Below are positions 44,363 through 51,307 of a stretch of 64,000 nt of DNA, in pieces. The notes beneath the pieces are model-generated. The model did not search any database, was not told the DNA's origin, and was given only the letters and a program-made list of their open reading frames with translations. The number at the start of each line of letters is the position of its first letter. Position 1 is the stretch's first letter. A program made the translations under genes and the position numbers. Source of the DNA: Pseudomonas rustica (lineage in GTDB: Bacteria; Pseudomonadota; Gammaproteobacteria; Pseudomonadales; Pseudomonadaceae); the NCBI RefSeq assembly GCF_018336155.1, contig NZ_JAGYHF010000008.1, positions 296,054-360,053 on the forward strand, read 5' to 3'.

Positions 44363-44505
44363 GAGTGAAGCTCCCTGAGGCAGCGCGCACGGGCGTGCGC
44401 TGAAGCTGCTGTCACGTATTCGACCATATTTTTGTGAAGCGAGTTCTGACTTTGCGCACAAGATGTGCAGTCTGATCCAGGTGCTGCGGTGTTTGTCAGA
44501 ATGCC

Positions 44506-44570
44506 TTCGCGAGCAGGCTCGCTCCCACATTTGAAATGCATTCCAATGTGGGAGCGAGCCTGCTCGCGAA
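44506..44570. repeat. REPIN-type palindrome, GCAGGCTCGC variant
   Basis: TTCGCGAGCAGGCTCGCTCC and its inverse flank the core CACATTTGAAATGCATTCCAATGTG. The stem sequence is a coherent double variant (AGCCCGC replaced by GGCTCGC on both arms) of the family at 8074–8148, which shows compensatory change. Confidence 0.9.
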
Positions 44571-44594
44571 AGCGTCAGACCTGCTAACTCCGAA

Positions 44595-45026
44595 TCAGCT
44601 GACCAACGTTGCTTCTAGACTGATCTGCGCATTCAGTACTTTCGATACAGGGCACCCTTCCTTGGCCTTTTTGCTCAGCTCATCAAACTGCGCTTGGGTC
44701 GCCCCAGGGATTTTCGCTTTGAGAATCAGCTTCACCGCGGTAATCGCGAAACCGCCGTCCACCTGATCAAGGGTCACTTCAGCCTGAGTATCGATGCTGT
44801 CAGCCGTCAGGCCCGCATCGCCGAGAATCATCGAGAACGCCATGGAGAAACAACCGGCATGTGCAGCGCCGATCAGTTCTTCCGGGTTGGTGCCCTTGCC
44901 GCCCTCGAAGCGGGCCTTGAAGCCGTACGGTGCTTCTCTGAGGACACCGGTTTCGGTGGAGATCGAGCCGATGCCGGTTTTCAGATCGCCTGCCCAATGT
45001 GCGGATGCTTTCTTCACGATAGCCAT
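44595..45026 (-). CDS. OsmC-family organic hydroperoxide/stress protein
   Basis: A 143-residue OsmC-type protein with the two redox Cys in GAAHAGCFSMAF (about residue 59) and EGCPVSKVL (about residue 125), as in OsmC/Ohr thiol peroxidases. The YGFKARFEGGKGTNPEELIG stretch is the OsmC-specific dimer region. It reduces organic hydroperoxides in the cytosol. No promoter was resolved in the 242-nt gap, which is shared with the divergent LLM gene. Confidence 0.93.
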   Translation of the reverse strand: MAIVKKASAHWAGDLKTGIGSISTETGVLREAPYGFKARFEGGKGTNPEELIGAAHAGCFSMAFSMILGDAGLTADSIDTQAEVTLDQVDGGFAITAVKLILKAKIPGATQAQFDELSKKAKEGCPVSKVLNAQISLEATLVS

Positions 45027-45213
45027 GTCTGCCTCCTCAAGATCTGACGCGGAAACGCCGCGTCGTCGTGGTTTTTGCTTGCAAGGCTTCTGAGGATAGA
45101 CGTCGGAACAAAGTTCAGCCCATCTGAATCGTTGACTTTTTTAGTAGGAAATTTCGGTTCAGCTATTGAAACTCGGGTATATGCCCTTATTGCTTAAACA
45201 CGCTTTTGGATTC

Positions 45214-45268
45214 GGCAGGTTTTCGTTCGCATAGAAAAACCTGCCTCCTCACTCGGAGACGCAGGTTT
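45214..45268 (+). promoter_or_regulatory. Two mutually exclusive hairpins at the LLM gene start
   Basis: GGCAGGTTTT (45214–45223) pairs with AAAACCTGCC (45236–45245). The same AAACCTGC can instead pair with GCAGGTTT at 45261–45268, directly before the ATG, which would place the GGAGA ribosome site in the loop. The arrangement suggests a translational switch, but no ligand or regulator is known. Confidence 0.4.
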
Positions 45269-46270
45269 ATGAAGCAACTGTCCGACGTAAAATTTTCCAC
45301 CCTCGATCTGGTGCCAGTGCGCGAAAACGGCAGCCCGGCGCAAGCGCTGCGCAATTCGCTGGATCTGGCGCAGCACGTCGAGAAATTCGGCTACACAAGG
45401 TTTTGGGTGGCGGAACACCACAACATGGACGGCATCGCCAGCTCGGCGACGTCGGTATTGCTCGGCTATCTGGCCGGCGGTACGTCGACCATTCGCGTCG
45501 GCTCCGGCGGCGTAATGCTGCCCAACCATGCGCCTTTGGTGATCGCTGAACAGTTCGGCACCTTGGAAAGCCTGTATCCAGGGCGGATCGACCTCGGTTT
45601 GGGCCGCGCGCCCGGTTCCGATCAGATGACCGCGCGTGCGCTGCGCCGCGAGCGTTCAGGCAGCTCTGATGATTTCCCCGAAGATGTCGCCGAACTGGCG
45701 CGCTTCCTCGGCCCGCGCACCCCGGATCAACGGGTGATCGCGATGCCGGGCACGGGCACCAATGTGCCGATCTGGTTGCTCGGTTCCAGCCTGTTCAGTG
45801 CACAACTGGCCGGTGAACGCGGTTTGCCATACGCCTTCGCCTCGCACTTCGCCCCGCGCTTCATGCATGAGGCGATCCGCGTTTATCGCAATCACTTCAA
45901 ACCGTCGGCAGTGCTCGACAAGCCGTACGTGATGCTCGGGGTGCCATTGGTGGCCGCGGATACCGATGAGCAGGCGGATTATCTGGCGACGTCGGTGTAC
46001 CAGCGCATTCTGGCGCTGATGCGCGGGCAGAGTCTGGTGCAGCGTCCGCCGGTGAAAACCATGGATGGCCTGTGGTTGCCGCATGAGCGTGAGGCGGTGG
46101 GTGATTTCCTTGGGCTGGCGATGGTGGGTGGCCCGCAGAAAATTCGCGCGAAGCTGGAAGTGCTGATTGAGCAGACGCAGGCGGATGAGCTGATTTTTAC
46201 CAGCGATTTGTATGAGCATGCTGATCGCGTGCATTCGTACGAACTGCTGGCGCAGGTCATGAAAGGATAA
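45269..46270 (+). CDS. LLM-class (luciferase-like) flavin oxidoreductase, YhbW type
   Basis: A 333-residue single-domain luciferase-like monooxygenase. The TIM-barrel features are RFWVAEHHNMDGIASS, GSGGVMLPNHAPLVIAEQF and LGLGRAPGSD, all typical of the F420/FMN-dependent YhbW subfamily. It probably uses reduced FMN; the substrate is unknown. The ATG at 45269 follows GGAGA; an upstream in-frame start at 45206 would read through a hairpin. Divergent from osmC. Confidence 0.9.
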   Translation: MKQLSDVKFSTLDLVPVRENGSPAQALRNSLDLAQHVEKFGYTRFWVAEHHNMDGIASSATSVLLGYLAGGTSTIRVGSGGVMLPNHAPLVIAEQFGTLESLYPGRIDLGLGRAPGSDQMTARALRRERSGSSDDFPEDVAELARFLGPRTPDQRVIAMPGTGTNVPIWLLGSSLFSAQLAGERGLPYAFASHFAPRFMHEAIRVYRNHFKPSAVLDKPYVMLGVPLVAADTDEQADYLATSVYQRILALMRGQSLVQRPPVKTMDGLWLPHEREAVGDFLGLAMVGGPQKIRAKLEVLIEQTQADELIFTSDLYEHADRVHSYELLAQVMKG

Positions 46271-46282
46271 CGCGCGGCCCCC

Positions 46283-46374
46283 TGTAGGAGCTGTCGAGTG
46301 AAACGAGGCTGCGATCTTTTGATCTAGGTTTTTAGAGCAAGATCAAAAGATCGCAGCGTGCCGCAGCTCCTACA
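46283..46374. repeat. Inverted pair of the TGTAGGAGCTGCCG-type repeat, diverged
   Basis: The left arm TGTAGGAGCTGTCGAGTGAA differs from the other copies in its middle, while the GCTGCGATCTTTTGATC core and its inverse are kept. It lies between the LLM gene and the next terminator. Confidence 0.88.
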
Positions 46375-46380
46375 TGGGAC

Positions 46381-46414
46381 ACAAAAAAGCCGACGCATTC
46401 ACGTCGGCTTTTGT
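46381..46414. terminator. Bidirectional intrinsic terminator
   Basis: AAAAAAGCCGACG and CGTCGGCTTTTGT pair around CATTCA, with T runs on both strands. It separates the LLM gene (plus) from DUF1161 copy 2 (minus). Confidence 0.92.
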
Positions 46415-46427
46415 ATTTCAGGCGCAA

Positions 46428-46652
46428 TCAACCGCGCTTGTAGACGATTTCCTTGGTACCACCTTCGCAGGTGCCAACAACTTTAGCGCCAGCATCTGCG
46501 CCCTTGTCGACAATCTCCAGCGAATACCCGGAAACGCCCTTGGCATCCAGCTTCGCCGCGATCTCGCTTTTCAGCTCTTCACATGGCTTACCGGCAGCAA
46601 ACGCACCACCCGCAAGGCTCAACAAACCTACCGCCAACATAAACTTCTTCAT
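46428..46652 (-). CDS. DUF1161 family periplasmic protein (copy 2)
   Basis: A 74-residue protein with a signal peptide (about residues 1–19, ending AFA) and the DUF1161 core PCEELKSEIAAKL … VVGTCEGGTKEIVYKR. It is a paralogue of the gene at 44123–44362. The chosen ATG (46650–46652) is preferred to one three codons upstream because it follows a better Shine-Dalgarno distance. Followed by a strong terminator. Confidence 0.86.
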   Translation of the reverse strand: MKKFMLAVGLLSLAGGAFAAGKPCEELKSEIAAKLDAKGVSGYSLEIVDKGADAGAKVVGTCEGGTKEIVYKRG

Positions 46653-46780
46653 CGGTCGCACTCCCTGGTCGGATTGAAAGAGGCGGGCATCGGGTCATCC
46701 ACCCGATGCGCTCACCCTATAGCGCTTTGCCATTCCTATGGCACTCGGCCAGCGCGCAAGTTCAGAAGACTAGTCCAAAC

Positions 46781-46996
46781 TCAGCTGCTGGCAATCTTGA
46801 AGCCGACTTTCAGCGTCACCTGAAAGTGCGCAGCCTTACCGTTTTCGATATGACCACGGGTTTCGGTGACTTCAAACCATTCCAGGTTGCGAATGGTCTT
46901 GTTGGCTTCGGCAATTGCGTTGTTGATGGCTTCTTCGATGCTAGTGGTCGACGAACCGACCAGCTCGACTTTCTTGTACGTGTGATGGTCACTCAT
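46781..46996 (-). CDS. Dodecin
   Basis: A 71-residue protein matching dodecin: YKKVELVGSSTTSIEEAINNAI, then WFEVTETRGHIENG and HFQVTLKVGF. Dodecins form hollow twelve-subunit shells that bind flavins (or CoA) through the central Trp (residue 40 or so), buffering free flavin. AAGGAG lies 7–8 nt before the ATG. The longer frame to 47128 is not family-like. Divergent from the DUF883 gene. Confidence 0.93.
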   Translation of the reverse strand: MSDHHTYKKVELVGSSTTSIEEAINNAIAEANKTIRNLEWFEVTETRGHIENGKAAHFQVTLKVGFKIASS

Positions 46997-47153
46997 AACG
47001 AACTCCTTGGCGTGTGGGATTGAGACTAGCAGTGAATCTGCACTGTTGATTTCGGCGGCGCTGAGCAGGCGAAGTTCAGATTTTCTGCACTTTCTCGAAC
47101 CACCGAAGTCCCAACCAACACACGCCACTCATCACCAATGCAGGAGAGCCACC

Positions 47154-47480
47154 ATGGCCAACACCTCTTTACGTAAAGCCTCGTTGCAAAGCATGGAAGC
47201 CGAGATCGAGAGTCTGCTCAAGTCGTTGGAAAGCCTGAAGGACGACGCTTCGGACGAGTCGCGCAAGACCCTCAAGGCGCTGAAAAGCAATGCCGAAAGC
47301 GCGCTGAAACACTCGCGCCACCTGCTCAGCGATGCCTATGAAGAAGTCAAAGTGAAAACCCGCGAAACCGGGATCGCCACCCGCGATTACGCCCAGGAAC
47401 ATCCGTGGACGACCGCCGGTGTCGCAGTCGGTGCAATCGGTCTGCTGGCCGCTTACTTGCTGTTCAAGCGCGGCGAGTGA
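47154..47480 (+). CDS. DUF883 (ElaB/YqjD-type) inner-membrane protein
   Basis: A 108-residue protein with a long amphipathic, coiled-coil-like region (SMEAEIESLLKSLESLKDDA… ) and one C-terminal helix ending LLAAYLLFKRGE. This is the ElaB/YqjD/DUF883 layout; those proteins bind ribosomes at the membrane in stationary phase. The last 28 nt overlap the convergent trpI gene. CAGGAGAG precedes the ATG. Confidence 0.88.
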   Translation: MANTSLRKASLQSMEAEIESLLKSLESLKDDASDESRKTLKALKSNAESALKHSRHLLSDAYEEVKVKTRETGIATRDYAQEHPWTTAGVAVGAIGLLAAYLLFKRGE

Positions 47481-48370
47481 TCGCTCTGGCGCAGCTCGTT
47501 CTTGAGCCATTGCGCCAGTTGCCGAGCGCGTCCGTCTGCGGCGCGCTTGGGTAGCCACAACGCCAGTTGCGCCGGGGTTTCACAGAAACCCCATGGCGCA
47601 ACCAGGCGACCGGCCTTCAAATCTTCCGTCACCAGCGGCTCCGGCGCGATGGCCACGCCGAGACCAGCGACGGCTGCCTCCAGCAAATAATACAAATGCT
47701 CAAAACCTTGCCCGACCTTCAGCGCTTTTGCGTCGAGGTCGCTTTGCTGTGCCCAGCTTGGCCACGCTTGTGGGCGCGAGGTGGTGTGCAGCAGCGGTTC
47801 ATTGAGCAGAGCCGAGGCTGGCGCGGCTTGCAGGCGCTGATAGCCGCTGAACAATGGGCTCATCACCGGGCCGATGCGTTCTGCGGCTAATTCGTAAACC
47901 TGCATATCTGCTGGCCACGGCGGTTCGGCGAACAGCAGCAAAGCATCCAGCCCCGGACGTCGTGGATCGAGATCGCCTTCACCCGCCGACAGATGCAGGC
48001 GCAAATCCGGCAGATCAGCATTCAATCGCCCCAAACGCGGAATAAACCATCGCGCCAGCAAACTCCCAGAACAGCCGAGCACAAACGGCGCATCGGCGGT
48101 GCTCTGGGTTAACTCGGCGCAAACACTGCGCAGCCGATCAAAAGCTTCGCCACTGGCATCACGCAAACGCATGCCGGCATCTGTGAGTTTCAAGCCGCGA
48201 CCATCCTTGACGAACAGGCTGACGCCCAAGTGTTCTTCGAGCACTTTGAGCTGACGACTGACCGCGCCGTGAGTAACGTGTAGCTGTTCGGCGGCCTGAC
48301 TGACACTGTTCAGACGGGCGGCCGCTTCGAACGCGCGCAGGGCGTTCAGCGGGGGAAGGTCATGGCTCAT
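47453..48370 (-). CDS. trpI: TrpI, LysR-type activator of trpBA
   Basis: A 305-residue LysR-type regulator with an N-terminal helix-turn-helix (ALRAFEAAARLNSVSQAAEQLHVTHGAVSRQLKVLEE, shortened here) and an effector-binding domain. Its position divergent from trpBA is diagnostic of TrpI, which activates trpBA with indoleglycerol phosphate as co-inducer. It has the family length and starts 114 nt from trpB; the operators were not resolved by eye. It overlaps the DUF883 gene at its 3' end. Confidence 0.93.
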   Translation of the reverse strand: MSHDLPPLNALRAFEAAARLNSVSQAAEQLHVTHGAVSRQLKVLEEHLGVSLFVKDGRGLKLTDAGMRLRDASGEAFDRLRSVCAELTQSTADAPFVLGCSGSLLARWFIPRLGRLNADLPDLRLHLSAGEGDLDPRRPGLDALLLFAEPPWPADMQVYELAAERIGPVMSPLFSGYQRLQAAPASALLNEPLLHTTSRPQAWPSWAQQSDLDAKALKVGQGFEHLYYLLEAAVAGLGVAIAPEPLVTEDLKAGRLVAPWGFCETPAQLALWLPKRAADGRARQLAQWLKNELRQSDHSPRLNSK

Positions 48371-48484
48371 GGTATCTGTGAGTTTTCCTGACAGGTTGTG
48401 GCGATCTTATCGGTTTTCAGCGTAGTAGGTCAGGGGTAGAGTGGTCGTCATTGTCTTTTGACCCGAATTCACCTGGAGCAACTC

Positions 48485-49717
48485 ATGACCCAGACTTCGA
48501 ACACTTCCAATCTGCGCAACGGCCCGGACGATAACGGCCTGTTCGGCTCGTTCGGTGGCCGCTACGTGGCGGAAACCCTGATGCCGTTGATCCTCGATCT
48601 GGCCCGCGAATACGAAGCGGCCAAGGAAGATCCGGCATTCAAAGAAGAATTGGCCTACTTCCAGCGTGACTACGTCGGACGTCCGAGCCCTCTGTATTTC
48701 GCTGAGCGCCTCACTGAATTCTGCGGCGGCGCGAAGATTTATCTCAAGCGCGAAGAGCTGAACCACACCGGCGCGCACAAGATCAACAACTGCATCGGCC
48801 AGATTCTGCTGGCGCGGCGCATGGGCAAGAAACGCATCATCGCTGAGACCGGCGCTGGCATGCACGGCGTGGCCACTGCCACCGTCGCCGCACGTTTCGG
48901 TCTCGATTGCGTGATCTACATGGGCACCACTGACATCGAACGTCAGCAGGCCAACGTCTTCCGCATGAAATTGCTGGGCGCTGAAGTGATTCCGGTTGTT
49001 GCCGGCACTGGCACCCTGAAAGACGCGATGAACGAAGCCCTGCGTGACTGGGTGACCAACGTCGACAACACCTTTTACCTGATCGGCACCGTGGCCGGCC
49101 CGCATCCATACCCAGCGATGGTTCGCGACTTCCAGGCCGTGATCGGCAAGGAAACCCGCGATCAGTTGCAAGCGCAGGACGGTCGTCTGCCGGACAGCCT
49201 GGTGGCGTGCATCGGTGGCGGTTCCAACGCGATGGGCCTGTTCCACCCGTTCCTCGACGACAAGAGCGTTGAAATCATCGGTGTTGAAGCTGCGGGTTAC
49301 GGCATTGAAACCGGCAAGCACGCGGCGAGCCTGAATGGCGGCGTTCCGGGTGTGTTGCACGGCAACCGTACCTTCCTGCTGCAGGACGACGATGGCCAGA
49401 TCATCGATGCCCACTCGATTTCCGCCGGCCTCGACTACCCGGGCATCGGCCCGGAACACGCTTGGTTGCATGACATTGGCCGCGTTCAGTACACCTCGGT
49501 GACCGACGACGAAGCGCTGGATGCGTTCCACAAATGCTGCCGCCTGGAAGGGATTATTCCTGCACTGGAAAGCGCCCACGCCTTGGCCGAAGTGTTCAAA
49601 CGCGCACCGAAGCTGCCGAAGGATCACCTGATGGTGGTCAACCTGTCGGGGCGTGGCGACAAAGACATGCAGACCGTCATGCATCACATGGAACAGTCTA
49701 AGCAGGAGAAACACTGA
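48485..49717 (+). CDS. trpB: Tryptophan synthase beta chain
   Basis: A 410-residue PLP enzyme with the Schiff-base lysine in HTGAHKINN (Lys99) and the phosphate-binding GGGSNAMG. It condenses indole with serine. The ATG at 48485 (MTQTSNTSN) follows CTGGAG by 8 nt; the frame is open to 48458 but lacks a ribosome site. The stop overlaps the trpA ATG (TGATG), giving coupled translation of the alpha2beta2 complex. Confidence 0.97.
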   Translation: MTQTSNTSNLRNGPDDNGLFGSFGGRYVAETLMPLILDLAREYEAAKEDPAFKEELAYFQRDYVGRPSPLYFAERLTEFCGGAKIYLKREELNHTGAHKINNCIGQILLARRMGKKRIIAETGAGMHGVATATVAARFGLDCVIYMGTTDIERQQANVFRMKLLGAEVIPVVAGTGTLKDAMNEALRDWVTNVDNTFYLIGTVAGPHPYPAMVRDFQAVIGKETRDQLQAQDGRLPDSLVACIGGGSNAMGLFHPFLDDKSVEIIGVEAAGYGIETGKHAASLNGGVPGVLHGNRTFLLQDDDGQIIDAHSISAGLDYPGIGPEHAWLHDIGRVQYTSVTDDEALDAFHKCCRLEGIIPALESAHALAEVFKRAPKLPKDHLMVVNLSGRGDKDMQTVMHHMEQSKQEKH

Positions 49718-50529
49718 TGAGCCGCCTGCAAACCCGTTTTGCCGACCTCAAAGAACAGAACCGCGCCGCGCTGGTGACCTTCGTCACCGCCGGTGATCCG
49801 GACTACGACACTTCGCTGGCGATCCTCAAAGGTTTGCCGGGTGCCGGCGCCGACGTGATCGAGCTGGGCATGCCGTTCACCGACCCGATGGCCGATGGCC
49901 CGGCGATCCAGTTGGCGAACATCCGTGCCTTGGGCGCCAAGCAGAACCTGGTGAAAACCCTGCAAATGGTTCGTGAATTCCGCGAAGGCAACAGCGACAC
50001 GCCGTTGGTGCTGATGGGTTACTTCAACCCGATCCACATGTATGGCGTTGAGCGCTTCATCGCTGACGCGAAAGAGGCCGGTGTCGACGGTCTGATCGTG
50101 GTCGACATGCCGCCTGAGCACAATGCCGAGCTGTGTGATCCGGCGCAGGCTGCCGGTCTGGACTTTATCCGTCTGACCACGCCGACCACCGACGATGCGC
50201 GTCTGCCGCGAGTGCTCAATGGCAGCTCCGGTTTCGTTTACTACGTGTCGGTGGCCGGTGTGACCGGTGCTGGCGCTGCAACGCTGGAACACGTCGAAGA
50301 GGCGGTGACCCGTCTGCGTCGCCATACCGATCTGCCAATCAGCATCGGTTTCGGCATCCGTACGCCGGAGCAAGCGGCTGCCATCGCGCGTCTGGCTGAT
50401 GGTGTTGTCGTGGGTTCGGCGCTGATCGATCACATCGCCAATGCGACCACTCCTGCACAAGCCATCGACGGTGTGTTAGGCCTGTGCTCGGCGCTGTCCG
50501 AAGGCGTGCGTAAAGCTCGCGTCAGCTGA
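49717..50529 (+). CDS. trpA: Tryptophan synthase alpha chain
   Basis: A 270-residue TIM barrel with the catalytic Glu49 and Asp60 at the canonical positions (VIELGMPFTDPMADGP) and the phosphate loop GFGIRTPEQA near the C-terminus. It cleaves indoleglycerol phosphate to indole, which is channelled to TrpB. Coupled to trpB by a one-base overlap. A strong terminator follows 62 nt after the stop. Confidence 0.97.
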   Translation: MSRLQTRFADLKEQNRAALVTFVTAGDPDYDTSLAILKGLPGAGADVIELGMPFTDPMADGPAIQLANIRALGAKQNLVKTLQMVREFREGNSDTPLVLMGYFNPIHMYGVERFIADAKEAGVDGLIVVDMPPEHNAELCDPAQAAGLDFIRLTTPTTDDARLPRVLNGSSGFVYYVSVAGVTGAGAATLEHVEEAVTRLRRHTDLPISIGFGIRTPEQAAAIARLADGVVVGSALIDHIANATTPAQAIDGVLGLCSALSEGVRKARVS

Positions 50530-50591
50530 AGGTAAAGTTCCTGATACAGAGGAATTAGCACCTCAAAGCGCAGACTAATCCAGCAAGACCG

Positions 50592-50625
50592 AGGGCTTCA
50601 GAACATCGTTCTGCAGCCCTTTTTG
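50592..50625 (+). terminator. Intrinsic terminator of trpBA
   Basis: AGGGCTTCAGAAC and GTTCTGCAGCCCT pair with one mismatch around ATC and are followed by TTTTT. It closes the trpBA transcript, 27 nt before the next start codon. Confidence 0.92.
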
Positions 50626-50651
50626 CTGTTTGTGCCGTGAGGAAAGACCCG

Positions 50652-51107
50652 ATGAAAATGCCGAAACGTCTGATAGCCGGACTGGGCGTACTGATGCTCA
50701 GTGCAACGCCGCTGCTGGCCAGCGCCGATCAGCGCGACGATCACGACCACGGCGGCCCGTCGCAGGGCCATTACGATAACCACGGTGATGATCATCGCGA
50801 CGATCACCGTGGCCCGCAGAACGATCACCGTGGCGGCCCGCCACCGCACGACTTTGGCCCGGTGCGCCAGACCATTCGTGACAATCATGGCTACTTTGTG
50901 CGCGGGGCGCCGCCGCCTCCGGGGATTCATCTGGAGCGTGGCCGGCCGCTGCCGCACGGCTATTACGGCGAGCGTCTGGACAGTCGCGCGTTGGGTCGCT
51001 TGCCGGTGTATCCGGGCTACGAATGGCGCCGGACTGGCGGCGATATCGTGCTGATCGCGGTGGGCACCGGGATCGTGTACGAAATCCTTGATGGCGTCCT
51101 CAATTGA
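50652..51107 (+). CDS. RcnB-family periplasmic protein, His/Asp-rich
   Basis: A 151-residue protein with a signal peptide (about residues 1–25, ASA), a metal-ligand-rich segment (residues 26–60: repeats of DDHDHGG, HYDNHGDDH, DDHRG) and a C-terminal RcnB-like domain (HGYFVRGAPPPPGIHLERG … LPVYPGYEWRRTGGDIVLIAVGTGIVYEILDGVL). RcnB of E. coli tunes nickel/cobalt handling; the His/Asp region suggests metal binding here, but the metal is unknown. AGGAAAG precedes the ATG. Confidence 0.88.
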   Translation: MKMPKRLIAGLGVLMLSATPLLASADQRDDHDHGGPSQGHYDNHGDDHRDDHRGPQNDHRGGPPPHDFGPVRQTIRDNHGYFVRGAPPPPGIHLERGRPLPHGYYGERLDSRALGRLPVYPGYEWRRTGGDIVLIAVGTGIVYEILDGVLN

Positions 51108-51123
51108 TCTGACACACATCACC

Positions 51124-51255
51124 TGTGGCGAGGGGATTTATCCCCGTACGGCTGCGCAGCAGTCGCAATTCAGCGGACTCGGTTTATCTGATTGACCGGG
51201 TTCGCTGATTTTGGGGCCGCTTCGCGACCCAACGGGGATAAATCCCCTCGCCACA
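51124..51255. repeat. Long inverted repeat (GTGGCGAGGGGATTTATCCCC family), copy 2
   Basis: Same family as 22974–23106: TGTGGCGAGGGGATTTATCC at the left and its inverse at the right, with different sequence between. It lies between the convergent RcnB-like and DUF4105 genes. Confidence 0.9.
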
Positions 51256-51263
51256 AGGTATGC

Positions 51264-51302
51264 ACTCAGCATCAGCATCAGCATCAGCATCAGGTTCAGC
51301 CT
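51264..51302. repeat. AGCATC hexamer microsatellite
   Basis: Four AGCATC units run directly (about 51267–51290), followed by degenerate units AGGTTC, AGCCTC and AAGTTC. The degenerate end reaches the stop codon of the DUF4105 gene. Copy number could vary by slippage, with no effect on the coding sequence. Confidence 0.8.
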
Positions 51303-51307
51303 CAAGT

